From assembly GCF_037152535.1 (NCBI RefSeq), contig NZ_JBBCMA010000005.1, forward strand, positions 124,001-188,000: a stretch of 64,000 nt of DNA, written 5' to 3'. The notes below the pieces were generated by a model. The model was not told the origin of the DNA. It worked only from the letters and a program-made list of their open reading frames with translations, and searched no databases. Below are positions 40,851 through 50,862 of this stretch, one piece after another. Positions within the stretch are counted from its first letter, which is position 1. Every line of letters starts with the position of its first letter. Origin of the DNA: Leclercia sp. AS011. Lineage in GTDB: Bacteria; Pseudomonadota; Gammaproteobacteria; Enterobacterales; Enterobacteriaceae. Both the position numbers and the translations under genes were made by a program.

Positions 40851-41660
40851 ATGCCTGAATTACCTGAGGTAGAGACCAGCCGCCGTGGCATTGAGCCTCA
40901 CCTGGTCGGTGCGACCATTCTTCATGCTGTTGTCCGTAACGGTCGTCTGCGCTGGCCGGTATCTGATGAGATCCACGCCCTGAGCGATAAACCCGTCCTC
41001 AGCGTACAGCGTCGCGCGAAGTACCTGCTGCTGGAGCTGCCGGATGGCTGGATCATCATCCACCTGGGGATGTCCGGGAGCCTGCGCATTCTCAGCGAAG
41101 AGCTGCCTGCGGAAAAGCACGACCACGTCGATCTGGTGATGAGTAACGGCAAAGTGCTGCGCTATACCGATCCCCGCCGCTTTGGCGCCTGGCTGTGGAC
41201 GAAGGAGCTGGAAGGGCATAACGTGCTCGCGCACCTGGGGCCGGAGCCGCTCTCGGATGATTTTGATGCGGAGTACCTGAAGGCGAAGTGCGCGAAGAAG
41301 AAAAGCCCGATTAAACCCTGGCTGATGGACAACAAGCTGGTGGTCGGCGTCGGTAACATCTACGCCAGTGAATCGCTGTTCGCCGCCGGGATCCATCCCG
41401 ATCGCCTGGCCTCCTCCCTCTCTGCACAAGAGTGCGAGCTGCTGGTGAGGGTGATTAAAGCGGTGCTGCTGCGTTCGATTGAGCAGGGCGGAACCACCCT
41501 GAAGGACTTCCTGCAGAGCGACGGCAAGCCGGGCTACTTTGCTCAGGAGCTACAGGTCTATGGCCGTAAAGATGAGCCATGTCGGGTCTGCGGTGCGCCA
41601 ATAGTGGCGACGAAGCACGCTCAGCGCGCCACCTTCTACTGTCGTCAGTGCCAGAAGTGA
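40851..41660 (+). CDS. mutM: Formamidopyrimidine-DNA glycosylase
   Basis: A 269-residue Fpg/Nei-family repair enzyme, the E. coli length. The catalytic N-terminus is Pro-Glu ([14 protein letters not shown], acting after Met removal), Lys57 is in the [10 protein letters not shown] region, the H2TH helix pair includes [10 protein letters not shown] and the zinc finger ends the protein with CRVCG...CRQCQK. It removes 8-oxoguanine and formamidopyrimidines and nicks the strand. GGAGG precedes the start. Confidence 0.98.
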   Translation: MPELPEVETSRRGIEPHLVGATILHAVVRNGRLRWPVSDEIHALSDKPVLSVQRRAKYLLLELPDGWIIIHLGMSGSLRILSEELPAEKHDHVDLVMSNGKVLRYTDPRRFGAWLWTKELEGHNVLAHLGPEPLSDDFDAEYLKAKCAKKKSPIKPWLMDNKLVVGVGNIYASESLFAAGIHPDRLASSLSAQECELLVRVIKAVLLRSIEQGGTTLKDFLQSDGKPGYFAQELQVYGRKDEPCRVCGAPIVATKHAQRATFYCRQCQK

Positions 41661-41664
41661 TGTG

Positions 41665-41696
41665 TTGTAGGCCGGGCAAGCGCAGCGCCGCCCGGC
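41665..41696. repeat. REP element
   Basis: TTGTAGGCCGGGCAAGCGCA followed by GCGCCGCCCGGC forms a REP palindrome between the convergent mutM and coaD. Confidence 0.85.
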
Positions 41697-41709
41697 GAAA
41701 AGGCAGGAG

Positions 41710-42192
<483 letters not shown>

Positions 42193-42963
42193 TCACGCTT
42201 TCTCTGAGTAGCCGCGGTTCAGCGCCCACAGCTCGGTGTATTTATTAAAAGTATACTGAGCGTTAACCACCGCCAGTAACCAGCCCTGTTTACCGTCCAG
42301 CACGCCGCCACGCAGCACCAGCGTCTTCAGGAACGCTCCGACGGTGTGGCTGAAGATACCCGCCAGCGAGGTAGTCTTACCGCGCTGATGGCGCTCCTGA
42401 GCCCAGGCCGTGGCGTAGTTAAGCTGTTTGCGCTGGAAGCTGGCGAAATCACGGCAGGTGAGGTGCAGCAGATCGCCCTCGAGGGCAACCACGTGCGCGC
42501 CGTCGCAGGCCAGGGATTCATGCACCAGGTTATCGTTGTACTGATAGCGCGTGCGTGGGTACAGGCGCATCACGCGATCGGGATACCAGCCGCTGTGGCG
42601 CATAAAGCGACCCAGGAAGTAGTTGCGCCGGGCGATGCTGTAGACGGTATCAGGCTGAGGTGCTTCCAGCACGCGCTGGATGGCCTGTTGCAGCTCTGGC
42701 GTGACGCGCTCGTCGGTGTCGATCATCAGCACATACTCGCCGGTGGCGAACTGCTGCGCGCGCTGGCGCTGAATGCCGTAACCCTGCCAGTCGGTATTGA
42801 TATGGACCTGCACCCCGGCCGCGCGGGCGACCTCGAGGGTGGCGTCGTTACTACCGGAATCGAGCAGGACGATCTCATCGGCCCAGGCCACGGAAGCGAG
42901 GCAATCCGGCAGCAGGTCTGCGGCGTTTTTGGCGATCATCACCACCGACAGACGCGCAGACAT
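42193..42963 (-). CDS. waaE: LPS core beta-1,4-glucosyltransferase WaaE
   Basis: A 256-residue family 2 glycosyltransferase, between waaA and coaD as in Klebsiella and Serratia. [19 protein letters not shown] starts the nucleotide-binding fold and [17 protein letters not shown] holds the DxD-like motif; [20 protein letters not shown] is a WaaE landmark. In Klebsiella the enzyme adds beta-1,4-glucose to the first heptose of the inner core. The start at 42963 shares one base with the waaA stop; a frame open to 43065 is not used. E. coli lacks this gene here. Confidence 0.88.
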   Translation of the reverse strand: MSARLSVVMIAKNAADLLPDCLASVAWADEIVLLDSGSNDATLEVARAAGVQVHINTDWQGYGIQRQRAQQFATGEYVLMIDTDERVTPELQQAIQRVLEAPQPDTVYSIARRNYFLGRFMRHSGWYPDRVMRLYPRTRYQYNDNLVHESLACDGAHVVALEGDLLHLTCRDFASFQRKQLNYATAWAQERHQRGKTTSLAGIFSHTVGAFLKTLVLRGGVLDGKQGWLLAVVNAQYTFNKYTELWALNRGYSEKA

Positions 42964-44237
42964 TAATGGCTCCGCACGGGCAGGTAAGGTTGCAGCAGTT
43001 GCAGCAGGCGGGTCAATGCCCCCTGATTCTGATGCAGCACTTCGACAGCGTGACGGCCATACCACAGACGATAGTCTTCGTCGGTCAGCAGGGTCGACAC
43101 TTCCTTCACGATGGAATTCGCATCGGTGACCGTAATCAGCCCGTCAGCCTGCTGCAGTTTGGCGCAGATATCTTTGAAGTTGAAGGTATGCGGCCCCATC
43201 AGCACAGGAATGGCGTGTGCTGCCGGCTCAAGCGGGTTATGCCCGCCGCGCTCCACGAGACTCCCGCCAACAAAGGCCAGGTCGGCAATGCCGTACAGCA
43301 ACATCAGCTCACCCATGGTATCGCCAATCACCACCTGGGTGCCGGAGGAGGGGATTTCACCGCTGCTGCGCATAATGAAGCTGAACCCGCCTTTCTGCAC
43401 CATGTCACGGGCATCTTTAAAACGCTCAGGATGACGTGGCACCAGAATTAACAGCAGATCCGGGAAGCTTTCCAGAAGCTGGCGATGCGCCTGGAGGATA
43501 ATCTCTTCTTCGCCGTCGTGGGTGCTGGTGGCGATCCACACCTTACGGCGCGGTGCCCACTGGCGACGCAGGGTAATCGCTCTGGCTGCCAGTTCCGGGG
43601 TCACCGAAATATCAAACTTCAGGCTGCCGGTGACCGCCAGCTGGTTGCGCTTCAGGCCCAGCGACAGGAATCGCGCGCCGTCTTCTTCATTCTGGGCGGC
43701 AATCAGGGTGATTTTACTCAGCAGGCGGCGCATAAATTTGCCCAGCTTGCCATACCCCTTCGCAGATCGTTCCGACAGGCGGGCGTTAGCCACCACCAGG
43801 GGAATTTTACGACTGTGCAGGGCGGAAATCATATTTGGCCACAGTTCCGTTTCCATCACGATCACCAGCTTGGGACGCACGGTGTTGAGGAAACGGTTCA
43901 TGGCGCAGGGTAAATCGTAAGGCAGATAGACGTGATGCACATCTTTGCCAAAAGCGGACATGGCGCGTTCGGAGCCGGTTGGCGTCATGGTGGTGACGGT
44001 GATCGGCAGCGACGGATAACGGTGACGCAGGGCGCGGACCAGCGGAATAGCCGCCAGCGTTTCGCCCACGGACACGGAGTGGAGCAGGATACCGTCCGGC
44101 GCAACTTTGTTGCGGCAGAAACCATAGCGTTCAGCCCAGCGTTTACGGTAGGCGGGCGCTTTACGGCTACGTAGCAGCAGTCGTAGCCACACCAGTGGCT
44201 GAATAATGTAGAGCAGAGCGGTATACAACAATTCCAA
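42963..44237 (-). CDS. waaA: Kdo transferase
   Basis: A 424-residue GT30 enzyme, about the E. coli length (425). [18 protein letters not shown] near residue 45 and [20 protein letters not shown] and [16 protein letters not shown] are family motifs. It transfers Kdo residues to lipid IVA at the inner membrane, starting the LPS core. The E. coli-like [14 protein letters not shown] begins with TTG at 44237; an 11-codon extension from another TTG at 44270 is less likely. It heads the waaA-waaE-coaD unit and is separated from the upstream transferase gene by a terminator. Confidence 0.95.
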   Translation of the reverse strand: MELLYTALLYIIQPLVWLRLLLRSRKAPAYRKRWAERYGFCRNKVAPDGILLHSVSVGETLAAIPLVRALRHRYPSLPITVTTMTPTGSERAMSAFGKDVHHVYLPYDLPCAMNRFLNTVRPKLVIVMETELWPNMISALHSRKIPLVVANARLSERSAKGYGKLGKFMRRLLSKITLIAAQNEEDGARFLSLGLKRNQLAVTGSLKFDISVTPELAARAITLRRQWAPRRKVWIATSTHDGEEEIILQAHRQLLESFPDLLLILVPRHPERFKDARDMVQKGGFSFIMRSSGEIPSSGTQVVIGDTMGELMLLYGIADLAFVGGSLVERGGHNPLEPAAHAIPVLMGPHTFNFKDICAKLQQADGLITVTDANSIVKEVSTLLTDEDYRLWYGRHAVEVLHQNQGALTRLLQLLQPYLPVRSH

Positions 44238-44351
44238 GCGATTATCCGTTTTTTCAGTTTCGGCGGGCAAATTCTAAGCATTTAGGCCGTTTAAAGCTAT
44301 CCCTTTGCGCTTTTGCTCAGCCATTTGCCTGCGTTACGTGCGTTCGCAGAT

Positions 44352-44380
44352 AAAAAAACGGGCATCAGATGCCCGTTTAA
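44352..44380 (-). terminator. Terminator after the core phosphoethanolamine transferase gene
   Basis: AACGGGCAT-CTG-ATGCCCGTT on the minus strand is followed by TTTTTTA. It lies 10 bases past the end of the upstream gene and insulates waaA. Confidence 0.85.
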
Positions 44381-44390
44381 TGATTTCTGC

Positions 44391-46025
44391 TTAACGTTCC
44401 GCTTCCGGCAGTTCGTTCAGGTGGTAGGTGACGCGCTCCGACAGGCCGCGAATATCCCCCCCGGTGATGTAGTAGCTGTCGTCCTTCTGGTTCGGGTTAC
44501 TGACCGCATACCCCAGCATCCTGTTGATCAGCGTCGCCATCTGGAAATGGTTAAGCGGGACCTGTGGGCTGATAGCGCTCATCGCATACGCCGGATCGTT
44601 ACTGAAGTAGAGGAACGGCACCTGGGCAATCGGCATCTCGACAATCGAGTGGCCGAACAGCCCGCCATCACCGACGCGTTCGCCGTGATCCGAGGTAATA
44701 AACACCAGCACCGGCAGTTTAGATTTCGCCATCGCGGTACGGATCGCCGAGGCCAGCTCTTTGTCGTACAGACGCACGGCATCATCGTACTCATTTTTCT
44801 TCTGCGCCACGTCGTCACTCAGGCGTGGGGTAGAGAATTTGGCGAAGCCCTGCGGGATATTGCGCTCATAAGGGATATGCGGCGCGCGGCTGTTCAGCAC
44901 CATCAGGAAAGGTTTGTTCCAGTCCAGCTTCGCCTGCTCAACGGAAGGAGTCAGCACCACGTCTGCACCCACATCCGGTGCCGGGCGGATCTGCGTATCT
45001 TCCCACAGGTCGATATCATGGATGCCAATCCAGTTGCTCAACCCTTCCAGGCCCTGAGCAGAGATAAACGCCGTCTGGTAGCCCTGCTTTTTGGCATTGG
45101 TAAAGATGTTGGTCGACTTCGACTTATAGGCGGCGTAGTTGTCCGGTTCGCGCAGGTTGTTGACCAGCATCGGGATCGCCACACGGGTCGAAACTGCGTT
45201 CGAGACGATCAGGCGGCCGGTTCCCTGATACTGCTGCATCAGCGCTTTCAGTTCCGGCGTGGTGTCGCGTTCGTAACCCAGGGCGCTGACATGATGCGGG
45301 TTGAGGCTTTCGCCAATCGCCAGGATGATGGAGTATTTCCCGGCGTGGCTGCCCTCCACCGGTGTGACCTTATAGGGCTCATAGTGCGTAACGCTCTGGT
45401 TTTCGCCAGAAAGGGCTTCCGGGATCAGGCGAATGGCGCTGTAGCTCATGGCCGACAGACCATTGCGCAGTAAAGAGTGGCGCAGGTCCGGGTTGAATTT
45501 ATACATCTGCCCGTCGATAGCTTTATAGAACTGACCGGCAAACATCACCACGATAGCCAGCAGGCACGGCATCGCCACCCATTTATGCCACTGCGGCGCC
45601 AGACGACGGGTAAAGACCAGCGCAAAGATCACCGCAACGGCCATGATGGCAAAGTAGATCCCAAGCGATCCCAGACTGTCCGTGATGCCGCTGGCGATAT
45701 CTTTGGTTTCAACAAAAGCCAGCCAGACTTCACTCGGGCCATAAAACTGGCCGTAGAACTGGTAATAGACCGCTTCCGATATCTGCACGATAAAGGTGAT
45801 GGCCAGCAGCAGACGGGTCAGGAAATAGCGGGCGCTGATGGCCGCCAGCACGGAAATGATCAGATACAGCGACATGTCGCTGGATTTCGGCTGATAAACA
45901 TGGTCTTTCAGCAGGATGATGATTTCACACAGGGAAAACAGCACCAGGAAAACCAGTGTGAGTATCACGGTACGCAGAATATTACGGCGCGGCGTGAGTG
46001 ACGATTGTGAGGATGTTTTAAACAT
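44391..46025 (-). CDS. Sulfatase-fold phosphoethanolamine transferase in the LPS core locus
   Basis: A 544-residue membrane enzyme. Residues 1-180 contain about five hydrophobic helices; the rest is an alkaline-phosphatase-like periplasmic domain with IGESLNPHHVSALGYERDTT, the nucleophile Thr in AVSTRVAIPMLVNN and SDHGERVGDGGLFGHS. It probably transfers phosphoethanolamine to a core sugar or lipid A. ATG 46025 begins MFKTSSQ; a TTG four codons upstream is possible, and neither has a good ribosome site. It is the last gene of the minus-strand core group, ending at a clear terminator. The precise acceptor is not known. Confidence 0.8.
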   Translation of the reverse strand: MFKTSSQSSLTPRRNILRTVILTLVFLVLFSLCEIIILLKDHVYQPKSSDMSLYLIISVLAAISARYFLTRLLLAITFIVQISEAVYYQFYGQFYGPSEVWLAFVETKDIASGITDSLGSLGIYFAIMAVAVIFALVFTRRLAPQWHKWVAMPCLLAIVVMFAGQFYKAIDGQMYKFNPDLRHSLLRNGLSAMSYSAIRLIPEALSGENQSVTHYEPYKVTPVEGSHAGKYSIILAIGESLNPHHVSALGYERDTTPELKALMQQYQGTGRLIVSNAVSTRVAIPMLVNNLREPDNYAAYKSKSTNIFTNAKKQGYQTAFISAQGLEGLSNWIGIHDIDLWEDTQIRPAPDVGADVVLTPSVEQAKLDWNKPFLMVLNSRAPHIPYERNIPQGFAKFSTPRLSDDVAQKKNEYDDAVRLYDKELASAIRTAMAKSKLPVLVFITSDHGERVGDGGLFGHSIVEMPIAQVPFLYFSNDPAYAMSAISPQVPLNHFQMATLINRMLGYAVSNPNQKDDSYYITGGDIRGLSERVTYHLNELPEAER

Positions 46026-46043
46026 GAACGGACTCAAGGTTAC

Positions 46044-47015
46044 TTAAAACTTTTTAGTCAGCGGGCGAATGGCTTTACCGAAACCAAAACGCAGTGCACG
46101 AACCAGGGTTGGGCGTTTATGCAGTCCTTTACGCCAGATATCCTCAAACAGGCTTAACCAACGTGCGGCGACCGCTTCGCGGGAGTAAACCTGCAGACGT
46201 TTGTCGCCCTGCGCGCGCATCTGGCGATACAGGTCCGGATTGTTTTTCAGCCGCATAATGGCATCGAAGGCTTCGTCCGGGGTTTTGGCGATCAGGTAGT
46301 CGAACTCGCTTTCGCGGATTGCGCGGTACGAAGGCTCGTCATCGCAGATCATTACCGTTTTACCCAGCCAGTTGTTAATCAGCTTGCTGGCAGGTTTGCG
46401 GGCCAGTTTGTGGTCGTGCGATTTGCGGAAGCTGATGCAGACGTCCACGTCCTGATAGTTGGTCCAGTTATCGAAGGAGATACGCAGATCAATGCCCTGT
46501 TCGGCAAGGCGCTTCTTAAAAGCCTCGCTGCGGAACGCTTCCGGGAAGCTGTCCACGCGGCCAAAAAAGGCCACGGTTTTAACGGTTTCATCGGTACGCT
46601 CACGCGGTTTTACCCCCGGCTGCGGCCAGTAGGGAACAAAAACGCCGTTGCTACGGTTATCGGCTTCCGGGTTCTGATCCACAACCACGTCAGCGCCAAT
46701 CACCGGTGGGCGGTCGGCACGGGCGACAACGGTCACGCCACGCCAGGGTTTGACGCGCGAGCCAAAATCATCGTTATGCATCAGGTTGATGGCATCCGGG
46801 CGACACTCCGATCCAAACGAGCACTCGATGTCGTCACCGTAATAGTGTTTCAGCGCGAGGGTGGTCTGGAAGGTCCAGCCGCCGCGTCCGCCGCAGTAGA
46901 AACGCTCCGGGATGGTATCCGGATTGACGCGGTTATCCAGCAGCGTCTGGAAGTCTGCATAGTTCTTGGCGATGAAATCAGCGCGGGAGACCGCGTGTAA
47001 TTTAAGTTTGCTCAT
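46044..47015 (-). CDS. LPS core glycosyltransferase (GT-B-like)
   Basis: A 323-residue protein with no membrane segments. The C-terminal half (about 200-300) looks like a GT-B donor-site domain, with RKSHDHKLARKPASKLINNW, a DEPSYRAIRESEFDYLIAKT stretch and a trailing region typical of glycosyltransferase family 1/4-like proteins. The first part has no clear match that I can name. Its place between a GT2 gene and the phosphoethanolamine transferase gene makes an outer-core glycosyltransferase the best guess; the sugar and linkage are unknown. It starts 8 bases after the upstream gene and likely shares its mRNA. Confidence 0.65.
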   Translation of the reverse strand: MSKLKLHAVSRADFIAKNYADFQTLLDNRVNPDTIPERFYCGGRGGWTFQTTLALKHYYGDDIECSFGSECRPDAINLMHNDDFGSRVKPWRGVTVVARADRPPVIGADVVVDQNPEADNRSNGVFVPYWPQPGVKPRERTDETVKTVAFFGRVDSFPEAFRSEAFKKRLAEQGIDLRISFDNWTNYQDVDVCISFRKSHDHKLARKPASKLINNWLGKTVMICDDEPSYRAIRESEFDYLIAKTPDEAFDAIMRLKNNPDLYRQMRAQGDKRLQVYSREAVAARWLSLFEDIWRKGLHKRPTLVRALRFGFGKAIRPLTKKF

Positions 47016-47023
47016 AATGTTCG

Positions 47024-48007
47024 TTAGCCGATGATTTTTTTAAGGCGGAAGTAACGACGTCCCAGACGCCAGCGCTGGCGCAAACCCCTCGCGTTTTGCC
47101 AGATCATCGACCAGATGCCGCGATCGAACAGTTCCTGGGTGATTTCGCGTTTTTTCGCGCTGTCTTCAATATTGTTAATGCTGTGCAGGATCCCTAATCC
47201 CTCTTTGGCAATTTGCCACCGGCAGGCCGGAACACGCTTTACCTGTTCTGGATAGCGTTTATTGATGGCATCCAGCATTTCGAGGATTTTCATATAGTGG
47301 CGCGAAGAGCGCATCCGCGTGTCGTCGGTGCCAGGCGTGTGCGATACCGACGCGGAGTGGATCAGGTAGTCATAATAGACTTCGTCAATATACTGCACGC
47401 GTTTGGCCGTCAGCAGCACTTCTGTGGTCCAGGGAATATCCTGATGACGCAGGCCGTGTTCAAAGGTAAAACCCTGCGCTTTAATAAAGGCGTGGCGGTA
47501 GATATTCAACCAGGTGACATGCAGGAATTTGCGCGAGGCCAGGGCCATCTGCAGCCATTCAGGGCCATCGAGCACGCCTGTTGAGGCCAGCTTGTCGGAC
47601 GGGAAAATCTTTTTCGACGGGCGGCCGTCGTCATAAATATAGGTGCCGTTACAGGTCGCCACATCCAGCTGACCCGCGAAGGCGATATCCAGCAGGCGCG
47701 GGTACATGCCAGGGTAAATAACGTCATCAATATCCGGGAAGGCAACGTATTCGCCGGTCGCCACAGCAAGACCGGTATTGCGTGCGGCCGATACGCCACC
47801 ATTTGGCTGATCGATTATCCTGAAATGGCTAAATTCGTCGGCATAGCGGGCAATAATTTCAGCGGAGCCATCCGTTGAGCCGTCATTAACAATAATGAGT
47901 TCCAGGCTCGATAAATTCTGCTGTTTAATGCTGTCAAAAAAAGCGCTCAGGAATTTTTCGCCGTTAAAAACGGCAACGATGAGGCTTAATTGAGGCGTTT
48001 CAGACAT
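47024..48007 (-). CDS. Family 2 glycosyltransferase, WaaH/YibD-like
   Basis: A 327-residue GT2 protein resembling E. coli WaaH (YibD). LSLIVAVFNGEKFLSAFFDS begins the fold, IIVNDGSTDGSAEIIARYA and YVAFPDIDDVIYPGMY hold the nucleotide-sugar and DxD motifs, and STGVLDGPEWLQMALASRKF plus GLRHQDIPWTTEVLL match the WaaH pattern closely. In E. coli that enzyme adds glucuronic acid to the third heptose under phosphate starvation. Here it lies inside the core locus, so it likely decorates the outer core. GGAGAAAGC precedes the ATG. Confidence 0.78.
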   Translation of the reverse strand: MSETPQLSLIVAVFNGEKFLSAFFDSIKQQNLSSLELIIVNDGSTDGSAEIIARYADEFSHFRIIDQPNGGVSAARNTGLAVATGEYVAFPDIDDVIYPGMYPRLLDIAFAGQLDVATCNGTYIYDDGRPSKKIFPSDKLASTGVLDGPEWLQMALASRKFLHVTWLNIYRHAFIKAQGFTFEHGLRHQDIPWTTEVLLTAKRVQYIDEVYYDYLIHSASVSHTPGTDDTRMRSSRHYMKILEMLDAINKRYPEQVKRVPACRWQIAKEGLGILHSINNIEDSAKKREITQELFDRGIWSMIWQNARGLRQRWRLGRRYFRLKKIIG

Positions 48008-48131
48008 GCTTTCTCCGTAAAAATACGCAGCAATAAAAAGGGTATAACGAGGCCATTTGCTGGCAATTCGACAGCCGACAGGCTAAAGCGTTCCGCGCCA
48101 GGGTGATTATTCCGCTGGCGCGTCAGAGCGA

Positions 48132-49502
48132 TCAGGACGTTTGCTTTTCAGTGTTTCCAGGGCGCAGAGCGCACATGCCAACCAGCAGGCCGGTCAGTAA
48201 CATATACTGCTCAAGATAGTGATCTTTGAGGTTGTGATCGACCATGGTTCGGCAGAAGAACCCGATGGTAAAGAGCAGCAGGAACATTCCCACCATCATT
48301 TTGCCGCGGCGGAACTCCCGCCAGCCGATATACCAGCAGCCCACCAGCAGGATCAGCCAGCCCGCAATGCCAATCACACCGTTCTGAATACCGAATTCAA
48401 TCAGACCGTAATGGCTATGAGGAATGTTAATACGGTTATCCTGGGTATCCCGACGGAGGACATAGCGGAAGGCCTCTTTTTTGGCCCCTACGCCCGCTGG
48501 GTGCTCGGCAATCAGGTTCCAGCCCTGATGGAAGAAGCTGGCCCGACAGCCGTTGGAATGATTCATGGGGACACCCAGGCTGTTAACGGGTACCGCTCCG
48601 TCTGTTTTGTTGTAGCAAAAGCTTGTGAAGGGGGCATTCCAGCCCGCGATGGCATCGCTTTCAAGGTTTTGCCAGCGTGGGTCGGTTTTCCATGAGGCGT
48701 AACCGAGTAGCGCAGAAGCAACAACAAGACCTACCAGAATGCCACCAGTGACGATGACTCTGCTACGTCGCATGCTGTGCAGGCTCAGCAGAATGAAAGT
48801 AGAGAACAGACTGCCGACCAGACCGATGGTGCCCCAGCGGGTGTCCACCAGCGCGGTACACAGCAGATTACTTATTAGCATCACCGCCAGCACGGGGGTG
48901 TTCAGGCGCAGGAAGCGTTGATGCAGCAGACCGCGCGCCAGTAATTCAGCCAGGATAAAGCCGGTAATCATGTTGACCTGGAAGCTCATGCGGGTGCGGT
49001 TATAGACGATCCGCGTTTCACCCCAGTGAATATAACCGTCGCGCCAGTATAACCAGACTGAATCCAGCAAATGTACGCAGACCACGCCCCAGAAGAAGAG
49101 GATCACCAGGGTAAAGAAGCGGGCGGCAGTCATTGAAGGGAATGTTCTCTGGATCGCCGGTAATAATACCAGGCCAGCACAGAACAGTAATACCGGGCGT
49201 AACCACTGGCCACTCCAGGCAGAAACCATCTCTTTTATGTCGGGGGCAACAAAAAAACCATTAATCACAATAAAGAAAGTTAACGCCCATATCACAATAA
49301 GAACGAACTTAATTTTGCTTAAATCCAGCCTTTGTCTGGTTGTTACTCCACTAAAAAACAGGCCAAGTGCCACGGCGACAATAGGATAAATCAATCCATT
49401 GCGGTGAAAGGGCAGCTGATCGTTGGGAATAGGCCAGATAAAACATAAAGCCAGTACAGCAAGGACTAACAGGCCTGTCAGAATGTTACGAGTATTTGTC
49501 AT
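48132..49502 (-). CDS. waaL: O-antigen ligase
   Basis: A 456-residue membrane protein with about 11-12 predicted helices and one long periplasmic loop (about residues 255-345). The Wzy_C ligase motif is in INIPHSHYGLIEFGIQNGVIG. WaaL joins undecaprenol-linked O antigen to the finished lipid A-core in the periplasm. The frame is open to 49613; ATG 49502 (MTNTRNILTGL) starts just before the first helix, although its ribosome site is weak. It is divergent from the WabH-like gene and precedes the WaaH-like gene after 124 bases that hold a 7-base hairpin and nothing else obvious. Confidence 0.9.
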   Translation of the reverse strand: MTNTRNILTGLLVLAVLALCFIWPIPNDQLPFHRNGLIYPIVAVALGLFFSGVTTRQRLDLSKIKFVLIVIWALTFFIVINGFFVAPDIKEMVSAWSGQWLRPVLLFCAGLVLLPAIQRTFPSMTAARFFTLVILFFWGVVCVHLLDSVWLYWRDGYIHWGETRIVYNRTRMSFQVNMITGFILAELLARGLLHQRFLRLNTPVLAVMLISNLLCTALVDTRWGTIGLVGSLFSTFILLSLHSMRRSRVIVTGGILVGLVVASALLGYASWKTDPRWQNLESDAIAGWNAPFTSFCYNKTDGAVPVNSLGVPMNHSNGCRASFFHQGWNLIAEHPAGVGAKKEAFRYVLRRDTQDNRINIPHSHYGLIEFGIQNGVIGIAGWLILLVGCWYIGWREFRRGKMMVGMFLLLFTIGFFCRTMVDHNLKDHYLEQYMLLTGLLVGMCALRPGNTEKQTS

Positions 49503-49711
49503 ATATTTTGGGCTGGTTAAAGATTTTTCGGCTCTTGACCGGCTGGTTAACAACGCTGTGAGCGATCTCCACGGTTTTTCCGTGGGAAATAAAAAGCCAG
49601 AGAAAACTATCACAAATGCCAGACCTACAGAAGGACAATGTTTGTAAGCAAGAATAATCCGTTACGGGGATTCAGGCGCCAGGCTTTATGTATTACCCGG
49701 GCGGTAACGGT

Positions 49712-49717
49712 TATAAT
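49712..49717 (+). promoter_or_regulatory. Candidate -10 box of the wabH-like gene
   Basis: TATAAT lies 42 bases before the start codon of the plus-strand glycosyltransferase gene in the divergent gap with waaL. The -35 region is poor. Confidence 0.4.
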
Positions 49718-49758
49718 TTGTTGTTATGGCAAGTCATTGCACAATAAACAGGAAAAGT

Positions 49759-50862
49759 ATGCATATTGTTCACACTGAAGCAGACGGTGGTAAGGGAGGA
49801 CAGCCCTTACGCATCATTAATGAGTCCTTAGGGATGATTCAACGCGGCCATCAGGTGACCATACTTTGTCCGGAAAGCGCACCGCTACATAGCCTGGCAC
49901 GCGATGCCGGGTTAAGGGTGGTGACTATGCCGCTTCGGCGTAAAAACCTGAGTAACCTGCAACTGCTACGCCGCTGGCTGAAAGAGAACCGCCCGTCCAT
50001 TGATGTCATCAACAGCCATAATTCTGCCGATACCTGGCTGGTGGCGCTGGCTAATCTTACCCTGTCGGATCCGGTTCCGCTGGTGCGTACCCGTCATGCC
50101 TCCGGCGTTCCGCGTAATAACTGGACTACCCGCTGGCTGTTTCGCAAAGCCTGCGCCCATATCGTCACCACCGGAGAAGCGCTGCGTCAGCAGATGGCGG
50201 ATATCGGCGTGCCGATGGCGCAGAGCACCTCCGTACCGAGCGGCGTGGATACCCTGCGTTTTCACCCGGCGGATAAACAGGCCGCCCGTGAGCACTGCGA
50301 CCTGTCGCAGGCCGATTTCTGGCTGGGCGTGGTGTCGCACCTGCGGCCTAACAAGGGCCATAGCGTGCTGCTGCGCGCCCTGGCTACCATTGATAATCCA
50401 CACATCAGGCTGGCGATCGTCGGTGAAGGCCCACATAAAGCGACGCTGGAGCAGGAGATTATCGACCTGGGATTGCAGCAGCGGGTGGTGATGGCGGGAC
50501 ACCGCAGCGATCCGGAGCGCTGGTTCCCGGCCTTTGATGTCGCGCTCAGCCCGTCGCACGATATGGAAGGTGTTCCGCAGGGCGTGCTACAGTCGCTGGC
50601 CTCACGAATTGCGACTATCGCCACCGACGCGGGCGGCACGGCAGATGCGGTGATTAATGGCCAGACCGGGATCCTGATAGCGCAGCGCGACGAAACGGCG
50701 CTGCGCGAGGCGATTATGCAGTTATACAGCGATGACGCGCTACGCGAAAAGCTGGCGCAGCAGGGGTACGATTATCTGTGCAGCCATTTCACCCGTGAGT
50801 GCATGCTGGAGGCGATGGAAAAGGTCTTTTCCACCGCGGCTCAGCGCAGCAGGTCGCGGTAG
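49759..50862 (+). CDS. Family 4 glycosyltransferase, WabH-like
   Basis: A 367-residue GT4 enzyme. The N-terminal glycine-rich segment ADGGKGGQPLRIINES and the C-terminal donor site (VSHLRPNKGHSVLLRAL, SPSHDMEGVPQGVLQSLAS, E-x7-E) are typical of retaining GT-B transferases. In Klebsiella the GT4 enzyme WabH adds GlcNAc to the core, and this protein is my best candidate for that role. AGGAAA precedes ATG 49759. It is the only plus-strand gene in the core locus and its last 22 bases overlap the end of the convergent wabG-like gene. Confidence 0.7.
   Translation: MHIVHTEADGGKGGQPLRIINESLGMIQRGHQVTILCPESAPLHSLARDAGLRVVTMPLRRKNLSNLQLLRRWLKENRPSIDVINSHNSADTWLVALANLTLSDPVPLVRTRHASGVPRNNWTTRWLFRKACAHIVTTGEALRQQMADIGVPMAQSTSVPSGVDTLRFHPADKQAAREHCDLSQADFWLGVVSHLRPNKGHSVLLRALATIDNPHIRLAIVGEGPHKATLEQEIIDLGLQQRVVMAGHRSDPERWFPAFDVALSPSHDMEGVPQGVLQSLASRIATIATDAGGTADAVINGQTGILIAQRDETALREAIMQLYSDDALREKLAQQGYDYLCSHFTRECMLEAMEKVFSTAAQRSRSR

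Noticed and set aside
49700..49709. GGCGGTAAC, close to the ops element GGCGGTAG used by RfaH in LPS operons
   Set aside because: It lies upstream of the -10 box at 49712, so it would not be in the transcript, and the last base of the core differs.
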